Positions 18,437 through 27,358 are shown, counted from the first letter of the stretch. The stretch is DNA of 64,000 nucleotides from Bacillus sp. SORGH_AS_0510 (GCF_030818775.1 NZ_JAUTAU010000001.1:1988001-2052000); one strand, 5' to 3'. Notes: generated by a model from the letters alone, not told the origin. Translations and numbers: made by a program.

Positions 18437-19234
18437 GTGGGAAGGGAACAATTAAAAGGAAAAAATATAGTGATTACCGGTGCATCTGGAGGAATTGGTG
18501 CAGAAATCGCTAAGCTATGTGCAGCAAGCGGTGCCAATCTTGTTTTGTTGGCAAGAAGTATTGATAAGCTTGAGAAGCTTCAATCTGAAATTCAGGAAGC
18601 CTATCGTGTTAATGTCAATGTTTTTCTGCTTGATGTATCTGACACGGCACAGGTAGAGAAGGTATTTAAACAGATTTTTGAAATGACTGATCAGGTTGAT
18701 ATTCTTGTCAATAATGCAGGCTTCGGCATTTTTCGTGAAGCACATAAAGCATCAATGGATGAAATCAAGGGAATGTTTGATGTGAATGTAGTGGGGCTGA
18801 TGGCATGCACGAGTATGGTGCTGCCGAAGATGCGGGAGAGGCGTTTTGGCCATATCATTAATATTGCCTCGCAGGCAGGTAAGATTGCGACGCCAAAATC
18901 AAGTGTATACTCAGCTACTAAGCATGCCGTACTTGGTTATACAAATGCGCTAAGAATGGAGCTTGCGGATTATAATGTGCTAGTAACGGCCGTTAATCCA
19001 GGACCAATCGCTACTAATTTTTTTGACATTGCAGATGAACAAGGCACATATGTAAAAAATGTACAGCGGTACATGCTTCAGCCTGAATTTGTTGCAAGTA
19101 AGGTGGTTAATAGCATGCTGACGAAAACAAGAGAAATCAATTTGCCGCGCTGGATGAACATGGGAAGCGTGGTTTATGTTCTCTTTCCTCGGTTGTTTGA
19201 GCGTCTGGGCAAGAGAGCATTTAACTCAAAATAA
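18437..19234 (+). CDS. yqjQ: Short-chain dehydrogenase/reductase YqjQ
   Basis: A 265-residue classical SDR. The cofactor loop GASGGIG is at 15-21, NNAGFG near 92 and the catalytic Ser...YSATK motif near 146-162. It starts at GTG 18437, behind AGAGGT. Physiological substrate unknown. A terminator follows. Confidence 0.85.
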   Translation: MGREQLKGKNIVITGASGGIGAEIAKLCAASGANLVLLARSIDKLEKLQSEIQEAYRVNVNVFLLDVSDTAQVEKVFKQIFEMTDQVDILVNNAGFGIFREAHKASMDEIKGMFDVNVVGLMACTSMVLPKMRERRFGHIINIASQAGKIATPKSSVYSATKHAVLGYTNALRMELADYNVLVTAVNPGPIATNFFDIADEQGTYVKNVQRYMLQPEFVASKVVNSMLTKTREINLPRWMNMGSVVYVLFPRLFERLGKRAFNSK

Positions 19235-19247
19235 TTGTAATTAATCC

Positions 19248-19272
19248 AGCCTCGATTTGAGGCTTTTTATTT
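19248..19272 (+). terminator. Terminator of yqjPQ
   Basis: AGCCTC, a five-base loop, GAGGCT and a T-rich tail. Confidence 0.75.
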
Positions 19273-19282
19273 TGTCTAAATT

Positions 19283-19474
19283 TCACCCGGTTAAAAACTC
19301 ATAAACTGTGTCATTTATGATCTCGTGTAAATCTGCTTTTGGTTCTTCTACTTTTACTAGCAAAATCCTATTGATTAGGTCCTCTAAATCTTTTTCGCCA
19401 ATAGGCATGGATTCAGTTGAATAATACTGCTTTAGACAGTTTAAAATCATTTTTTTTATCAGCTCTTTTTCCAC
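19283..19474 (-). CDS. yqzH: YqzH-like small protein
   Basis: A small acidic, helical protein of 63-68 residues ending in NDTVYEFLTG, with no known domain. Its size and its place between yqjQ and the polY2 gene fit B. subtilis yqzH. The frame opens at 19489, but the only ribosome site (GAGGT) favours TTG 19477 or GTG 19474, giving an N-terminus VEKELIKKM. Function unknown. Confidence 0.65.
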   Translation of the reverse strand: MEKELIKKMILNCLKQYYSTESMPIGEKDLEDLINRILLVKVEEPKADLHEIINDTVYEFLTG

Positions 19475-19555
19475 CAACATACACCTCATCCATTATTATA
19501 ACGCTTTTTTAGTTAATCACTATAAGAAAAATTGTCAAAAAATCCCCATTGAATA

Positions 19556-19608
19556 CGAACGCATATTCGCTTATGATTATGAGTATAATAAAAAGGAACA
19601 AATGTTCG
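19556..19608 (+). promoter_or_regulatory. Two LexA (DinR) boxes flanking the polY2 -10 element
   Basis: The boxes are CGAACGCATATTCG at 19556-19569 (one mismatch in GAAC-N4-GTTC) and GGAACAAATGTTCG at 19595-19608 (perfect GAAC-N4-GTTC). A consensus -10, TATAAT, lies between them at 19584-19589. This predicts SOS induction of polY2 after DNA damage. Confidence 0.82.
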
Positions 19609-19633
19609 AAAAAATAAATGTGAGGGAAACGCT

Positions 19634-20893
19634 ATGGTAGATTACAGTACGCTGCCTCAAAACAAAATCTTATGTGTGGATATGAAAAGCTTTTATGCAA
19701 GCTGCTCCGCTGTCATGCTTGGTCTTGACCCCTTGAATTGCTATTTAGCTGTTTGCGGTAATAAGGACCGTCAAGGGAGTATAGTACTTGCTGCTTCCCC
19801 AAGATTAAAAAAAGAATTTGGGATTAAAACGGGGTCACGAATGTTTGAAATTCCTGAAGATCCGAGGATTCAAATTGTTGAGCCCAAGATGGCAACGTAT
19901 TTACGTATTTCTACAGAAATTTCGCGTGTGTTTAACCGCTATGTACCAAAAGAGGCCATTCATACGTATAGCGTCGATGAAAGTTTCATTAAAGTGGACG
20001 GTGCTAAGCATTTGTGGGGAGATGCTGAGACGATTGCTCGAAAAATAAAGGATGATATTGAGCGGGAATTTCAGTTGCCATGTGCAGTAGGGATTGGACC
20101 CAACATGTTGATGGCAAAGCTTTGCCTGGATCTTGATGCAAAGAAAAAGGGAGTGGCAGAGTGGACATATGACGATGTCCAGACAAAGCTTTGGAAGGTA
20201 TCGCCGCTTAGAGAAATGTGGGGAATTGGCAGGCGTGTGGAAAAAACTTTAAATAGTATGGGGATTTTTACCGTTGGGCAGCTGGCCCGCTACGACTTAG
20301 AAAAACTAGAAAAGAAATTCGGGATTATGGGAAATCAACTTTATTATCATGCCTGGGGAGTGGACCTTTCTGATTTGGGAGCAACCATTATTCAGGGACA
20401 AATTAGCTTTGGAAAAAGCCAAATTCTTTTACGGGATTATAAAGAGGAAGAAGAGATTAAGGCCGTCATCTTAGAAATATGTGAAGAGGTTGCACGAAGA
20501 GCAAGAACTCATCGAAAGGCGGGGAGAACCATAAGTCTTGGAATAGGGTACAGTCAGGATGAATTTGGGGGCGGCTTTCATCGCTCAAGAACCATTTCAC
20601 AGCCAACAAATGTGACGATGGAGCTTTACCGTGTTTGTTTGGAATTGTTTCACGAGCATTATACAGGAAAGACGGTACGGCAAATTTCTATTGCTATTAG
20701 CAATATTATTGATGATCACGAGCTGCAGCTTGATCTTTTTGATATGAGTGCATACAAGAGAAGAGAGCTGGGCTATGTGGTTGATGCTGTCCGGAGACGA
20801 TTCGGTGCAGGCTCTCTGCTGCGCGCAGTTTCTTATACAGCTGCAGGAACCGCCAAGCACCGGGCCACCTTAGTTGGAGGGCATAAAATGTAA
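19634..20893 (+). CDS. polY2: Y-family DNA polymerase PolY2 (YqjW/UmuC-like)
   Basis: A 419-residue translesion polymerase of the UmuC-like PolY2 group. Catalytic residues are Asp16 (CVDMKSFYAS) and Asp115-Glu116 (YSVDESFIK), HhH sequence WGIGRRVEKTL near 194, and a beta-clamp peptide QLDLF near 365. The LexA boxes upstream mark it as an SOS gene involved in damage-induced mutagenesis. The YolD-like gene 19 bases downstream is its usual companion. Confidence 0.92.
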   Translation: MVDYSTLPQNKILCVDMKSFYASCSAVMLGLDPLNCYLAVCGNKDRQGSIVLAASPRLKKEFGIKTGSRMFEIPEDPRIQIVEPKMATYLRISTEISRVFNRYVPKEAIHTYSVDESFIKVDGAKHLWGDAETIARKIKDDIEREFQLPCAVGIGPNMLMAKLCLDLDAKKKGVAEWTYDDVQTKLWKVSPLREMWGIGRRVEKTLNSMGIFTVGQLARYDLEKLEKKFGIMGNQLYYHAWGVDLSDLGATIIQGQISFGKSQILLRDYKEEEEIKAVILEICEEVARRARTHRKAGRTISLGIGYSQDEFGGGFHRSRTISQPTNVTMELYRVCLELFHEHYTGKTVRQISIAISNIIDDHELQLDLFDMSAYKRRELGYVVDAVRRRFGAGSLLRAVSYTAAGTAKHRATLVGGHKM

Positions 20894-20912
20894 CGAAAGA
20901 AGGTTGAAGCGC

Positions 20913-21248
20913 ATGATTCGCGACCGCGGGAAAATCAAATGGACGTCGATGATGCTTCCAGAGCACGTGAAATTGCTTAGGGAATGGGTGAAGGAAGACG
21001 GATACGAACAAAAAAGAGAAATGGATGAACAGCAGTTGGAGCTCATGAACGAGGTACTCTCTGAAGCCGTTGAGTTTGATCAGTTCGTTACCATTACACA
21101 TTATCGGAATCGTAACTATGAAATCGTCATTGGAAAAATCCATTACTGGGATGAACTGCAACAAAGGCTTCATATCGTTGACCGATTTGGAGAAGTACAT
21201 CGTATTCCTGTTAGGGATATCGCTGATATCAGACTGACGGATTTATGA
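20913..21248 (+). CDS. yqjX: YolD-like family protein YqjX
   Basis: A 111-residue YolD-like protein. Family sequence features are IKWTSMMLPEHVKLL at the N-terminus and a C-terminal beta-rich stretch ending in HRIPVRDIADIRL. YolD proteins accompany Y-family polymerases in Bacillus and are thought to act with them like UmuD-type partners, although the mechanism is not settled. The start is ATG 20913, 9 bases after GAAAGAAGG; a start at 20874 inside polY2 is less likely. Confidence 0.82.
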   Translation: MIRDRGKIKWTSMMLPEHVKLLREWVKEDGYEQKREMDEQQLELMNEVLSEAVEFDQFVTITHYRNRNYEIVIGKIHYWDELQQRLHIVDRFGEVHRIPVRDIADIRLTDL

Positions 21249-21256
21249 AATAAAGG

Positions 21257-21327
21257 CTGTGTTAAAGAACAGTGTTGATTTATACATCCTGTTGATTGGA
21301 GTAGAAATCAACAGACAAGTTTAACAG
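21257..21327. repeat. Intergenic repeat family B, short form, copy 1
   Basis: The core is CTGTTGATT and AATCAACAG (9-base inverted repeat, loop GGAGTAGA) at 21290-21314, inside weaker outer arms (CTGTGTTAAAG and TTTAACAG). It matches the ends of the long forms at 36929 and 57775 and the short form at 35501. Confidence 0.8.
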
Positions 21328-21379
21328 AGCAAAATAAAAGAAAAAGAGCGGTCCTAATGAAAGGCCGCCCACTTGCTTT

Positions 21380-21586
21380 CTATTCCCCTTTAGGAACACG
21401 TACTTGCGAATCAAATTTCCCTTTATGCGAGCCGTCACAGTATGGCTTATTGTTTGATAACCCACAGCGGCAAAGGGAAAAGGCTGGTTTCGCTGGATAT
21501 ACGTTACCTTCGCCATCAATCAATTCTACATCACCTGTAATTCTTAATGAACCATTATCATTTACTTTGATTTGTACTTTTGACAA
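21380..21586 (-). CDS. CDGSH iron-sulfur domain protein
   Basis: A 68-residue protein with the full 2Fe-2S ligand motif CRCGLSNNKPYCDGSH (three Cys, one His). It is probably a cytosolic redox or cluster-handling protein. The best start is TTG 21586, 7 bases after AAGGGG; GTG 21595 overlaps that ribosome site. The neighbouring gene yqkB is also an iron-sulfur-type protein. Confidence 0.85.
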   Translation of the reverse strand: MSKVQIKVNDNGSLRITGDVELIDGEGNVYPAKPAFSLCRCGLSNNKPYCDGSHKGKFDSQVRVPKGE

Positions 21587-21732
21587 AGAAAGCACCCCTT
21601 TTATAATTTCATATTAACTTTGAGAATAACTGGAATATAAGGAAAATGCAACAACAAAAGACGAGCAAAAAAATAAAAATCACATAAAACCTATGTTACA
21701 ATCACGATATGCTTAAAAAAGGGGATTTAAAC

Positions 21733-22065
21733 ATGCAGATTAATATTACAGAAGCGGCAATCGAAAAAATTAATGAAAGAACAGCAGACCACAACGGGTT
21801 TTTAAAATTAAAATACGATACAGATGGCTGCGGTTGTGCCGTAAATGGTGTAATTGCTTTATGGTTTGTGCCTGTCTTGGAACAAGATGACATAGCCATC
21901 GAAACAAATGATCAACCGGTATATGTGGAAAAAGCGAAAACCGTCTTTTTAGACGATGAAATGAAAATTGATTTTTCTCCAACAGCCAATTGTTTTCAAT
22001 TAAAAAGTCCACAGCAAATTTTAAATGGACGTATGAGTCTTATTATGAAAGAAAAAACAGACTGA
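21733..22065 (+). CDS. yqkB: Iron-sulfur cluster biosynthesis family protein YqkB (HesB-like)
   Basis: A 110-residue HesB/IscA-like beta-fold protein with YDTDGCGCAVNG near residues 30-41 supplying Cys ligands. It resembles B. subtilis YqkB (107 residues). ATG 21733 lies behind AAAAAAGGGG; an upstream ATG at 21709 has no ribosome site. Its role in cluster delivery is inferred from the fold. Confidence 0.78.
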   Translation: MQINITEAAIEKINERTADHNGFLKLKYDTDGCGCAVNGVIALWFVPVLEQDDIAIETNDQPVYVEKAKTVFLDDEMKIDFSPTANCFQLKSPQQILNGRMSLIMKEKTD

Positions 22066-22089
22066 TCCTAAATGGGCAGTCTGTTTTTT
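22054..22089 (+). terminator. Terminator of yqkB
   Basis: AAAACAGACTG pairs with CAGTCTGTTTT. The stem overlaps the last codons of yqkB, and a T-run follows. Confidence 0.82.
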
Positions 22090-22106
22090 CTAAATTTGAT
22101 AAAAAT

Positions 22107-22247
22107 GTATAAAATTCGACTTTGAGAATTGTCCAGCTCCAGCGCCTAGCCCCTCGGGTCAAATAACCTTCGGCAAAAAAAGTCAAAAAGCGGACTTTTC
22201 TTGCCGAAGAACATTTGCCTGTCGGGGCTACCAAGTCGCTTCCGCCT
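22107..22247 (+). repeat. Structured intergenic repeat, family A, copy 2
   Basis: Same element as at 13610-13755 (inverted) and 23305-23451. Inner stem CTTCGGCAA (22168-22176) pairs with TTGCCGAAG (22201-22209); outer arm AGCGCC/AGCCCC pairs with GGGGCT further right. It fills the gap between convergent yqkB and yqkD. Confidence 0.88.
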
Positions 22248-22250
22248 TTC

Positions 22251-23177
22251 TTAATTTACTGATAAAGGCTGATGAACGTATTTTTCTAAGAATTCATCAA
22301 TGACGCGTTCATAATCAGCGGGGTTTTCGTTAAAGGACTGGGCATGGCGTCCATTTTCAGCAAGGTATAACATTTTTGGCCCCTTTTTTTGCTCAAATAA
22401 ATCCTTTGTCATAGTAGGGAGAATAAAGTCATCTTTTTTACTATGAATGAACAGAACAGGATGTTTAATATTTTCAATAACTGAAATGGGTGATACATTC
22501 TGGATAGAATATTTGTCTCGAAACCGTAATAGAATATCTCCTATTGGTAGTAAGAGTCCAGGGAGAAGCTTAAAGTCTTTTTTTATAAGGTAAGCCAGCT
22601 GCTCCTTAAAATCCGAAAATGGGCAATCAGCAATATAAAAATCTGCCCCGTCCTCAAGAAGTCCGGCATATAACAGCATAGTAGCAGCACCCATTGATTC
22701 CCCATGAATACCAAGTTTTAGGTTCGGTCCTTTTTCTTTTTTCATCCAATCCACAATCGTTTTTAAGTCGAATTTTTCATAGTGGCCAAAGCTGGTTGTT
22801 TTTCCGCCGGATTCTCCGTGGCGGCGATGATCATAAATAAAGGCATTAAAGCCTCTCTCTAGGAACAGGTTTGCATATTTAATCGAGTTGATTTTTGTCT
22901 CCGTTACGCCGTGAGAGATAATGATATACCGGTTCGTCGAATGTGGTTCTAAAAGGACTCCTTTAATCATGTAACCAAAAGGAGAAGGAATATCCACCTC
23001 CTGCTTCGGCACAGTCTCAAACTCATCAGGTTTATACCTGCCAGCTTCCTTTTCCCGCCTTAAAATTAACTCTTCATCTTTTTTCTTCATGTACATTAGA
23101 CGGTTTGTAAAGTATAGAGCAAGAGATAACCAGAAAAATAACACAATAAACAGGGCTCGAAATGCCTTCCTCACCAT
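22251..23177 (-). CDS. yqkD: Alpha/beta hydrolase YqkD, membrane-anchored
   Basis: A 308-residue protein with an N-terminal membrane helix (about 6-24) and an alpha/beta-hydrolase domain. The nucleophile elbow is GESMG (near 170), the oxyanion region is IISHGVTE and the catalytic His is in ENGRHAQSF near the end. Substrate unknown. ATG 23177 follows GGGAGG. It matches B. subtilis YqkD in length and position. Confidence 0.83.
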   Translation of the reverse strand: MVRKAFRALFIVLFFWLSLALYFTNRLMYMKKKDEELILRREKEAGRYKPDEFETVPKQEVDIPSPFGYMIKGVLLEPHSTNRYIIISHGVTETKINSIKYANLFLERGFNAFIYDHRRHGESGGKTTSFGHYEKFDLKTIVDWMKKEKGPNLKLGIHGESMGAATMLLYAGLLEDGADFYIADCPFSDFKEQLAYLIKKDFKLLPGLLLPIGDILLRFRDKYSIQNVSPISVIENIKHPVLFIHSKKDDFILPTMTKDLFEQKKGPKMLYLAENGRHAQSFNENPADYERVIDEFLEKYVHQPLSVN

Positions 23178-23258
23178 TGGCACCTCCCGAAGTATTTCCT
23201 ATAGAATATGAAAGCTATCATTATAGCGCCCATAAATTGACAATCTTAATTGTAGCAT

Positions 23259-23290
23259 AAAAAAAGCCGCTCATACCAAAAAGCGGCTTT
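23259..23290 (-). terminator. Minus-strand terminator upstream of yqkD
   Basis: On the minus strand AAAGCCGCT pairs with AGCGGCTTT and is followed by seven T. It should end transcripts coming from the small gene and mvaB to the right. Confidence 0.8.
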
Positions 23291-23304
23291 GCTATCAATA
23301 AAAG

Positions 23305-23451
23305 AAGAATAAAATTCGATTTTGAGAATTGTCCAGCTTCAGCGCCTAGCCCCTCGGGTCAAATAACCTTCTGCAAGTAAAGTCAAAGAGCGACTTTTCT
23401 TGCAGAAGAACATTTGCCTGTCGGGGCTGGTCAAGGCGCTTCCGCTTTTTT
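23305..23451 (+). repeat. Structured intergenic repeat, family A, copy 3
   Basis: Third copy of the family, same orientation as copy 2. The inner stem is CTTCTGCAAG (23368-23377) with CTTGCAGAAG (23399-23408): a T-A pair replaces the G-C pair of copy 2, so the stem is preserved. It abuts the stop codon of the small minus-strand gene. Confidence 0.88.
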
Positions 23452-23591
23452 TATTGCTCTGCATTTTGCCTTTTTGTTGGATGTATTGCTTTTTCTAGTT
23501 CCTCGGCAGCAATCATTCGTTTGCCGCCTCCAGCTGTGTCAGCGTAGTTTTTTCCGCTTTGGCTGTTCCCTTTATCCCGCTTTTGGCTCAT
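23451..23591 (-). CDS. Small hydrophilic protein, 46 residues
   Basis: A short minus-strand gene. ATG 23591 with AAGGGAG about 10 bases upstream opens a frame reading MSQKRDKGNSQSGKNYADTA then GGGKRMIAAEELEKAIHP. It is basic, rich in Ser/Gly/Lys and has no membrane segment. I do not recognise a family; its composition is like the many small sporulation or stress proteins of bacilli. It may share a transcript with mvaB, 78 bases upstream. Confidence 0.6.
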   Translation of the reverse strand: MSQKRDKGNSQSGKNYADTAGGGKRMIAAEELEKAIHPTKRQNAEQ

Positions 23592-23669
23592 AAATCCAAG
23601 TCTCCCTTCAAGATGGTCTCAATTATTAAGATGCATTACAGGAAGACCGATTATTCACAAAAACATAAT

Positions 23670-24575
23670 CTAGACCGTTTGCGCATGGAGACGGTAATAA
23701 CTGCTTTCAATTTGTCTTGAAAGATGTGGGCGAACGATCTCAATCGCATCAAGAAGTTTCTCCAAACTCACACCAGTCTCAATACCCATCCTCTCAAGGA
23801 AATACACCACATCCTCCGTGGCTGCATTTCCTGCCGCCCCGGGAGCAAATGGGCAGCCGCCAAGACCGCCAGCCGACGTATCAAACCGGTCAATACCTGC
23901 CTGAAGGGAAGCAAAAATATTCGCAAGAGCAAGCTTTCGTGTGTCGTGGAAATGGGCGGTTAACAAGGTGTCTGAAAACTTTTCTTTTAACTGTGAAAAT
24001 AAGGAGTACGCTTCGTTGGGTGCAGCCATGCCAATGGTATCAGCCACACTTAATTCATCCACGCCAGCCTCGATAAACTCAGAACAAAGCTTTACAGTAT
24101 CTGTTTCATTTATTTTTCCTTCATAAGGACAATAGAAGGCTGTCGAGATACAGGCACGAACAAAATAGTTCTTTTCTTTTAGTTCCTGGATGATGGGTTT
24201 TAGCTCCGCCATACTATCTTGTGTTGTTTTATTGATGTTTTTTAGATTAAAACTGTTGCTGACACCGACAAATACGGCCACCGCCTTACAATCAGTAGAA
24301 TAAACCCGGTCAATCCCCTTACGGTTTGGGGCAAGGACAAAGTTTCTCGCGTTTCCATCAAGGCATTCCGCAACAATTTCTGGAGCGTCTCCCATTTGTG
24401 GCACCCATTTTGGGGAGACAAAAGACGTCAATTCCATTTCCTGAAGACCAGCTTTTCTTAAGCTATGAATGAATTGTTTTTTTATATCAGTAGGTACAAA
24501 TAATTTTTCATTCTGCAGACCATCTCGTGGGCCAACTTCAATTATCGTCACTTTTTTAGGTAAACTTAGCATCAT
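23670..24575 (-). CDS. mvaB: Hydroxymethylglutaryl-CoA lyase
   Basis: A 301-residue TIM-barrel lyase cleaving HMG-CoA to acetoacetate and acetyl-CoA, the final step of leucine breakdown. Signature residues are Arg17-Asp18 in VGPRDGLQNE, the metal-binding HFHDT and the catalytic Cys in GGLGGCPFAPGAAGN. ATG 24575 and ATG 24572 both follow GGAGGG. It faces away from the thiolase-scoAB operon, with which it makes a complete acetoacetate route. The homologue in B. subtilis (yngG) is in a different locus. Confidence 0.92.
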   Translation of the reverse strand: MMLSLPKKVTIIEVGPRDGLQNEKLFVPTDIKKQFIHSLRKAGLQEMELTSFVSPKWVPQMGDAPEIVAECLDGNARNFVLAPNRKGIDRVYSTDCKAVAVFVGVSNSFNLKNINKTTQDSMAELKPIIQELKEKNYFVRACISTAFYCPYEGKINETDTVKLCSEFIEAGVDELSVADTIGMAAPNEAYSLFSQLKEKFSDTLLTAHFHDTRKLALANIFASLQAGIDRFDTSAGGLGGCPFAPGAAGNAATEDVVYFLERMGIETGVSLEKLLDAIEIVRPHLSRQIESSYYRLHAQTV

Positions 24576-24645
24576 TTTCCCTCCAAACTATTCATACTCT
24601 CATTGTAGAGGTGGTAAATTACAAAAATCAAGAATAATAGAAATT

Positions 24646-24673
24646 TTGACAAAATAAGAGGAATTTCTATATT
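24646..24673 (+). promoter_or_regulatory. Candidate sigma-A promoter of thiolase-scoAB
   Basis: TTGACA at 24646-24651 and TATATT at 24668-24673, spacer 16. Confidence 0.65.
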
Positions 24674-24718
24674 TAACTAGAAATAGTTAATGTAAAAAGC
24701 TAGAAGGGAGTATCGAAA

Positions 24719-25906
24719 ATGAGCCAAACAGAAGTAGTTATTATCAGTGCTGTTAGAACGGCATTAGGGAATTTTAATGGCAGTTTAAAAAGCGTATCGG
24801 CACCTGCACTAGGAGCAGCAGCCATAAAAGGAGCGCTGGAACAGTCTGGCGTAAAGCCGGAACAAGTAGATGAGGTAATTATGGGGAATGTGCTCCAAGC
24901 AGGGCTAGGACAAAATCCAGCAAGACAAGCGGCTATTCAAGCGGGAATTCCTGAAAGCGTTTCCTCAATGACGATTAATAAAGTTTGTGGTTCTGGATTA
25001 AAGGCTGTTCACTTAGCAACTCAGGCAATTTTGGCGGGAGACGCTGAGATTGTAGTTGCAGGCGGAATGGAAAATATGAGCCAAGCACCATATCTATTAA
25101 AAAATGCTCGCGAAGGCTTTAAAATGGGCGATCAGATATTAGTAGACACCTTGACCTCCGATGGCCTAACATGCGTGTTTAATGACTATCACATGGGAAT
25201 TACTGCTGAGAATTTAGCGAGCAAATATAGCATTACTCGAGATGAGCAGGATGAATTTTCGGCATGGAGTCAAAGAAAAGCTGTAGAGGCTATAGAAGCA
25301 GGCAGATTTAAAGATGAAATCGTGCCAGTTGTCATTCCCCAGCGCAAAGGGGACCCAATTGTCTTTGATACAGATGAGTATCCGAAAAAAGGAACAACTG
25401 CAGAAAAATTGGCGGGATTACGTCCTGCATTTAAAAAAGAGGGCACAGTAACAGCGGGAAACGCTTCTGGAATCAATGATGGGGCTGCGGCTGTAGTGGT
25501 CATGAGCAAGAAAAAGGCAGATGAGCTAGGTCTTAAGCCTTTAGTAACGATAAAGGCCAATGCAAATGCAGGGGTAGATCCTAGTATTATGGGGATTGGA
25601 CCGGTTCCTGCAGTAAGAAAAGCACTTGAAAAAGCTTCTCTTTCAATGGAAGATCTAAACCTAATTGAGGCAAACGAAGCCTTTGCTGCTCAATCGCTGG
25701 CCGTTGATCGTGAACTTCATTTTAATAAAGAAATATTAAATGTAAATGGCGGCGCTATTGCCCTTGGACATCCAATTGGGGCAAGTGGGGCAAGAATTCT
25801 AGTCACGTTGATTCATGAAATGAAGAAAAGAAATGCGAAAAATGGCCTAGCCACACTGTGTATTGGCGGGGGTCAAGGTGTTGCAACAATTGTAGAGCTT
25901 GCTTAA
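24719..25906 (+). CDS. Acetyl-CoA C-acetyltransferase (thiolase)
   Basis: A 395-residue biosynthetic/degradative thiolase. The acylated Cys90 is in [11 protein letters not shown], with C-terminal signatures [24 protein letters not shown] and LCIGGGQG containing the second active-site His and Cys. AAGGGAG precedes ATG 24719. It is the first gene of an operon with scoA and scoB: acetoacetyl-CoA made by the transferase is cleaved to two acetyl-CoA. Confidence 0.93.
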   Translation: MSQTEVVIISAVRTALGNFNGSLKSVSAPALGAAAIKGALEQSGVKPEQVDEVIMGNVLQAGLGQNPARQAAIQAGIPESVSSMTINKVCGSGLKAVHLATQAILAGDAEIVVAGGMENMSQAPYLLKNAREGFKMGDQILVDTLTSDGLTCVFNDYHMGITAENLASKYSITRDEQDEFSAWSQRKAVEAIEAGRFKDEIVPVVIPQRKGDPIVFDTDEYPKKGTTAEKLAGLRPAFKKEGTVTAGNASGINDGAAAVVVMSKKKADELGLKPLVTIKANANAGVDPSIMGIGPVPAVRKALEKASLSMEDLNLIEANEAFAAQSLAVDRELHFNKEILNVNGGAIALGHPIGASGARILVTLIHEMKKRNAKNGLATLCIGGGQGVATIVELA

Positions 25907-25935
25907 AACCTTTAACTTGAGGGGGACATAGTGAA

Positions 25936-26625
25936 ATGAAGAAGATTTGTACATCCTTTCGGGATGCGGTGGCAGATATTCATGATGGTGCAACATTAAT
26001 GGTTGGTGGATTTGGTCTGTGTGGAATCCCAGAAAATCTTATCCTAGCCTTAGCTGAAAAAGGTGTAAAGGATTTAACGGTCATTTCTAATAACTGCGGG
26101 ATTGATGAATGGGGCTTAGGACTTCTCTTAAATAATAGACAAATCAAAAAAATGATTGGATCATATGTAGGGGAAAATAAAGAGTTTGAGAGACAAGTGT
26201 TAACGGGGGAGCTTGAGGTAGAGTTAACACCGCAGGGAACATTAGCTGAAAAAATTCGAGCGGGTGGAGCTGGAATCCCAGCTTTCTATACTCCTGCTGG
26301 GGTAGGCACACCTATAGCAGAAGGAAAAGAAAAAAAAGTATTTAACGGAAGAGAGTACCTTTTAGAGGAAGCACTGGTAGCAGATTTTAGTTTAGTGCGT
26401 GCGTGGAAAGGGGACAAAATGGGGAATCTTGTTTATCACAAGACAGCTCGAAATTTTAACCCAATGATTGCCGCAGCTGGAAAAGTAACGATTGCTGAAG
26501 TCGAAACACTCTATGAAATTGGCGAACTGGATGCTAATTTTATACATACTCCAAGCATCTATGTTCAGACCATTATTGAAGGGGCTCAAGAAAAACGGAT
26601 TGAGAGATTAACTGTTAAAAACTAG
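25936..26625 (+). CDS. scoA: 3-oxoacid (succinyl-CoA:acetoacetate) CoA-transferase subunit A
   Basis: A 229-residue subunit A of the two-subunit CoA-transferase family I. The glycine-rich [13 protein letters not shown] (23-35) is the family signature. GAGGGGG lies upstream of ATG 25936. It pairs with scoB 24 bases downstream to move CoA from succinyl-CoA to acetoacetate. AtoD-type enzymes using acetyl-CoA as donor cannot be excluded. Confidence 0.9.
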   Translation: MKKICTSFRDAVADIHDGATLMVGGFGLCGIPENLILALAEKGVKDLTVISNNCGIDEWGLGLLLNNRQIKKMIGSYVGENKEFERQVLTGELEVELTPQGTLAEKIRAGGAGIPAFYTPAGVGTPIAEGKEKKVFNGREYLLEEALVADFSLVRAWKGDKMGNLVYHKTARNFNPMIAAAGKVTIAEVETLYEIGELDANFIHTPSIYVQTIIEGAQEKRIERLTVKN

Positions 26626-26649
26626 AGTCGGTGAAGGGAGAGAAGTTGA

Positions 26650-27318
26650 ATGGCAAATGAAAAAATCTCTGTCAGAGAGAGAATTGCGATTAGGGCAGAG
26701 AAAGAAATAGAAAATGGCTTTTATGTAAATTTAGGCATCGGGATGCCAACTCTTGTTGCCAATTATATGTCAGCCAATAAACAGGTAGTTCTTCAATCAG
26801 AGAACGGTCTGTTAGGAATTGGTCCATATCCATCAAAGGCCGAAGTGGACCCTGATTTAATTAATGCAGGTAAAGAGACAGTAACAGCCATTGCCGGGGC
26901 AGCTTATTTTGACAGTGCTGAATCATTTGCGATGATCCGTGGTGGTCATGTTAATATTGCGATTCTTGGTGGAATGGAAGTATCGGAAACCGGAGATCTG
27001 GCAAATTGGATGATTCCAGGAAAGATGATTAAAGGTATGGGCGGTGCGATGGATCTGGTTCACGGTGCTCGAAAGATTATTGTCATCATGGAGCATGTAA
27101 ATAAAAAAGGTGAATCCAAAATTTTAAAACAATGTACACTTCCGTTAACAGGAAAAGGGGTAGTGAATCGGATTATTACTGAGCGTGCAGTAATGGACGT
27201 AACTGACTCAGGTCTAAGACTTGTTGAAGTTGCCGAAGGTTTTACAGTTGAAGATGTTGTTAATTCAACAGAAGCTACATTACATGTTGATGAAAATGTA
27301 AAACTAGAAGCTTATTAA
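26650..27318 (+). CDS. scoB: 3-oxoacid CoA-transferase subunit B
   Basis: A 222-residue catalytic subunit. The active-site glutamate, which forms the CoA thioester, is Glu51 in [12 protein letters not shown]. The N-terminus [13 protein letters not shown] is conserved. It ends the thiolase-scoA-scoB operon, which has its own terminator. Confidence 0.92.
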   Translation: MANEKISVRERIAIRAEKEIENGFYVNLGIGMPTLVANYMSANKQVVLQSENGLLGIGPYPSKAEVDPDLINAGKETVTAIAGAAYFDSAESFAMIRGGHVNIAILGGMEVSETGDLANWMIPGKMIKGMGGAMDLVHGARKIIVIMEHVNKKGESKILKQCTLPLTGKGVVNRIITERAVMDVTDSGLRLVEVAEGFTVEDVVNSTEATLHVDENVKLEAY

Positions 27319-27322
27319 TTAG

Positions 27323-27358
27323 AAAGCAGGCTGTTAAAACGAACAGCCTGCTTTTTTG
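27323..27358 (+). terminator. Terminator of thiolase-scoAB
   Basis: AAAGCAGGCTGTT pairs with GAACAGCCTGCTTT; T-run follows. Confidence 0.9.
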
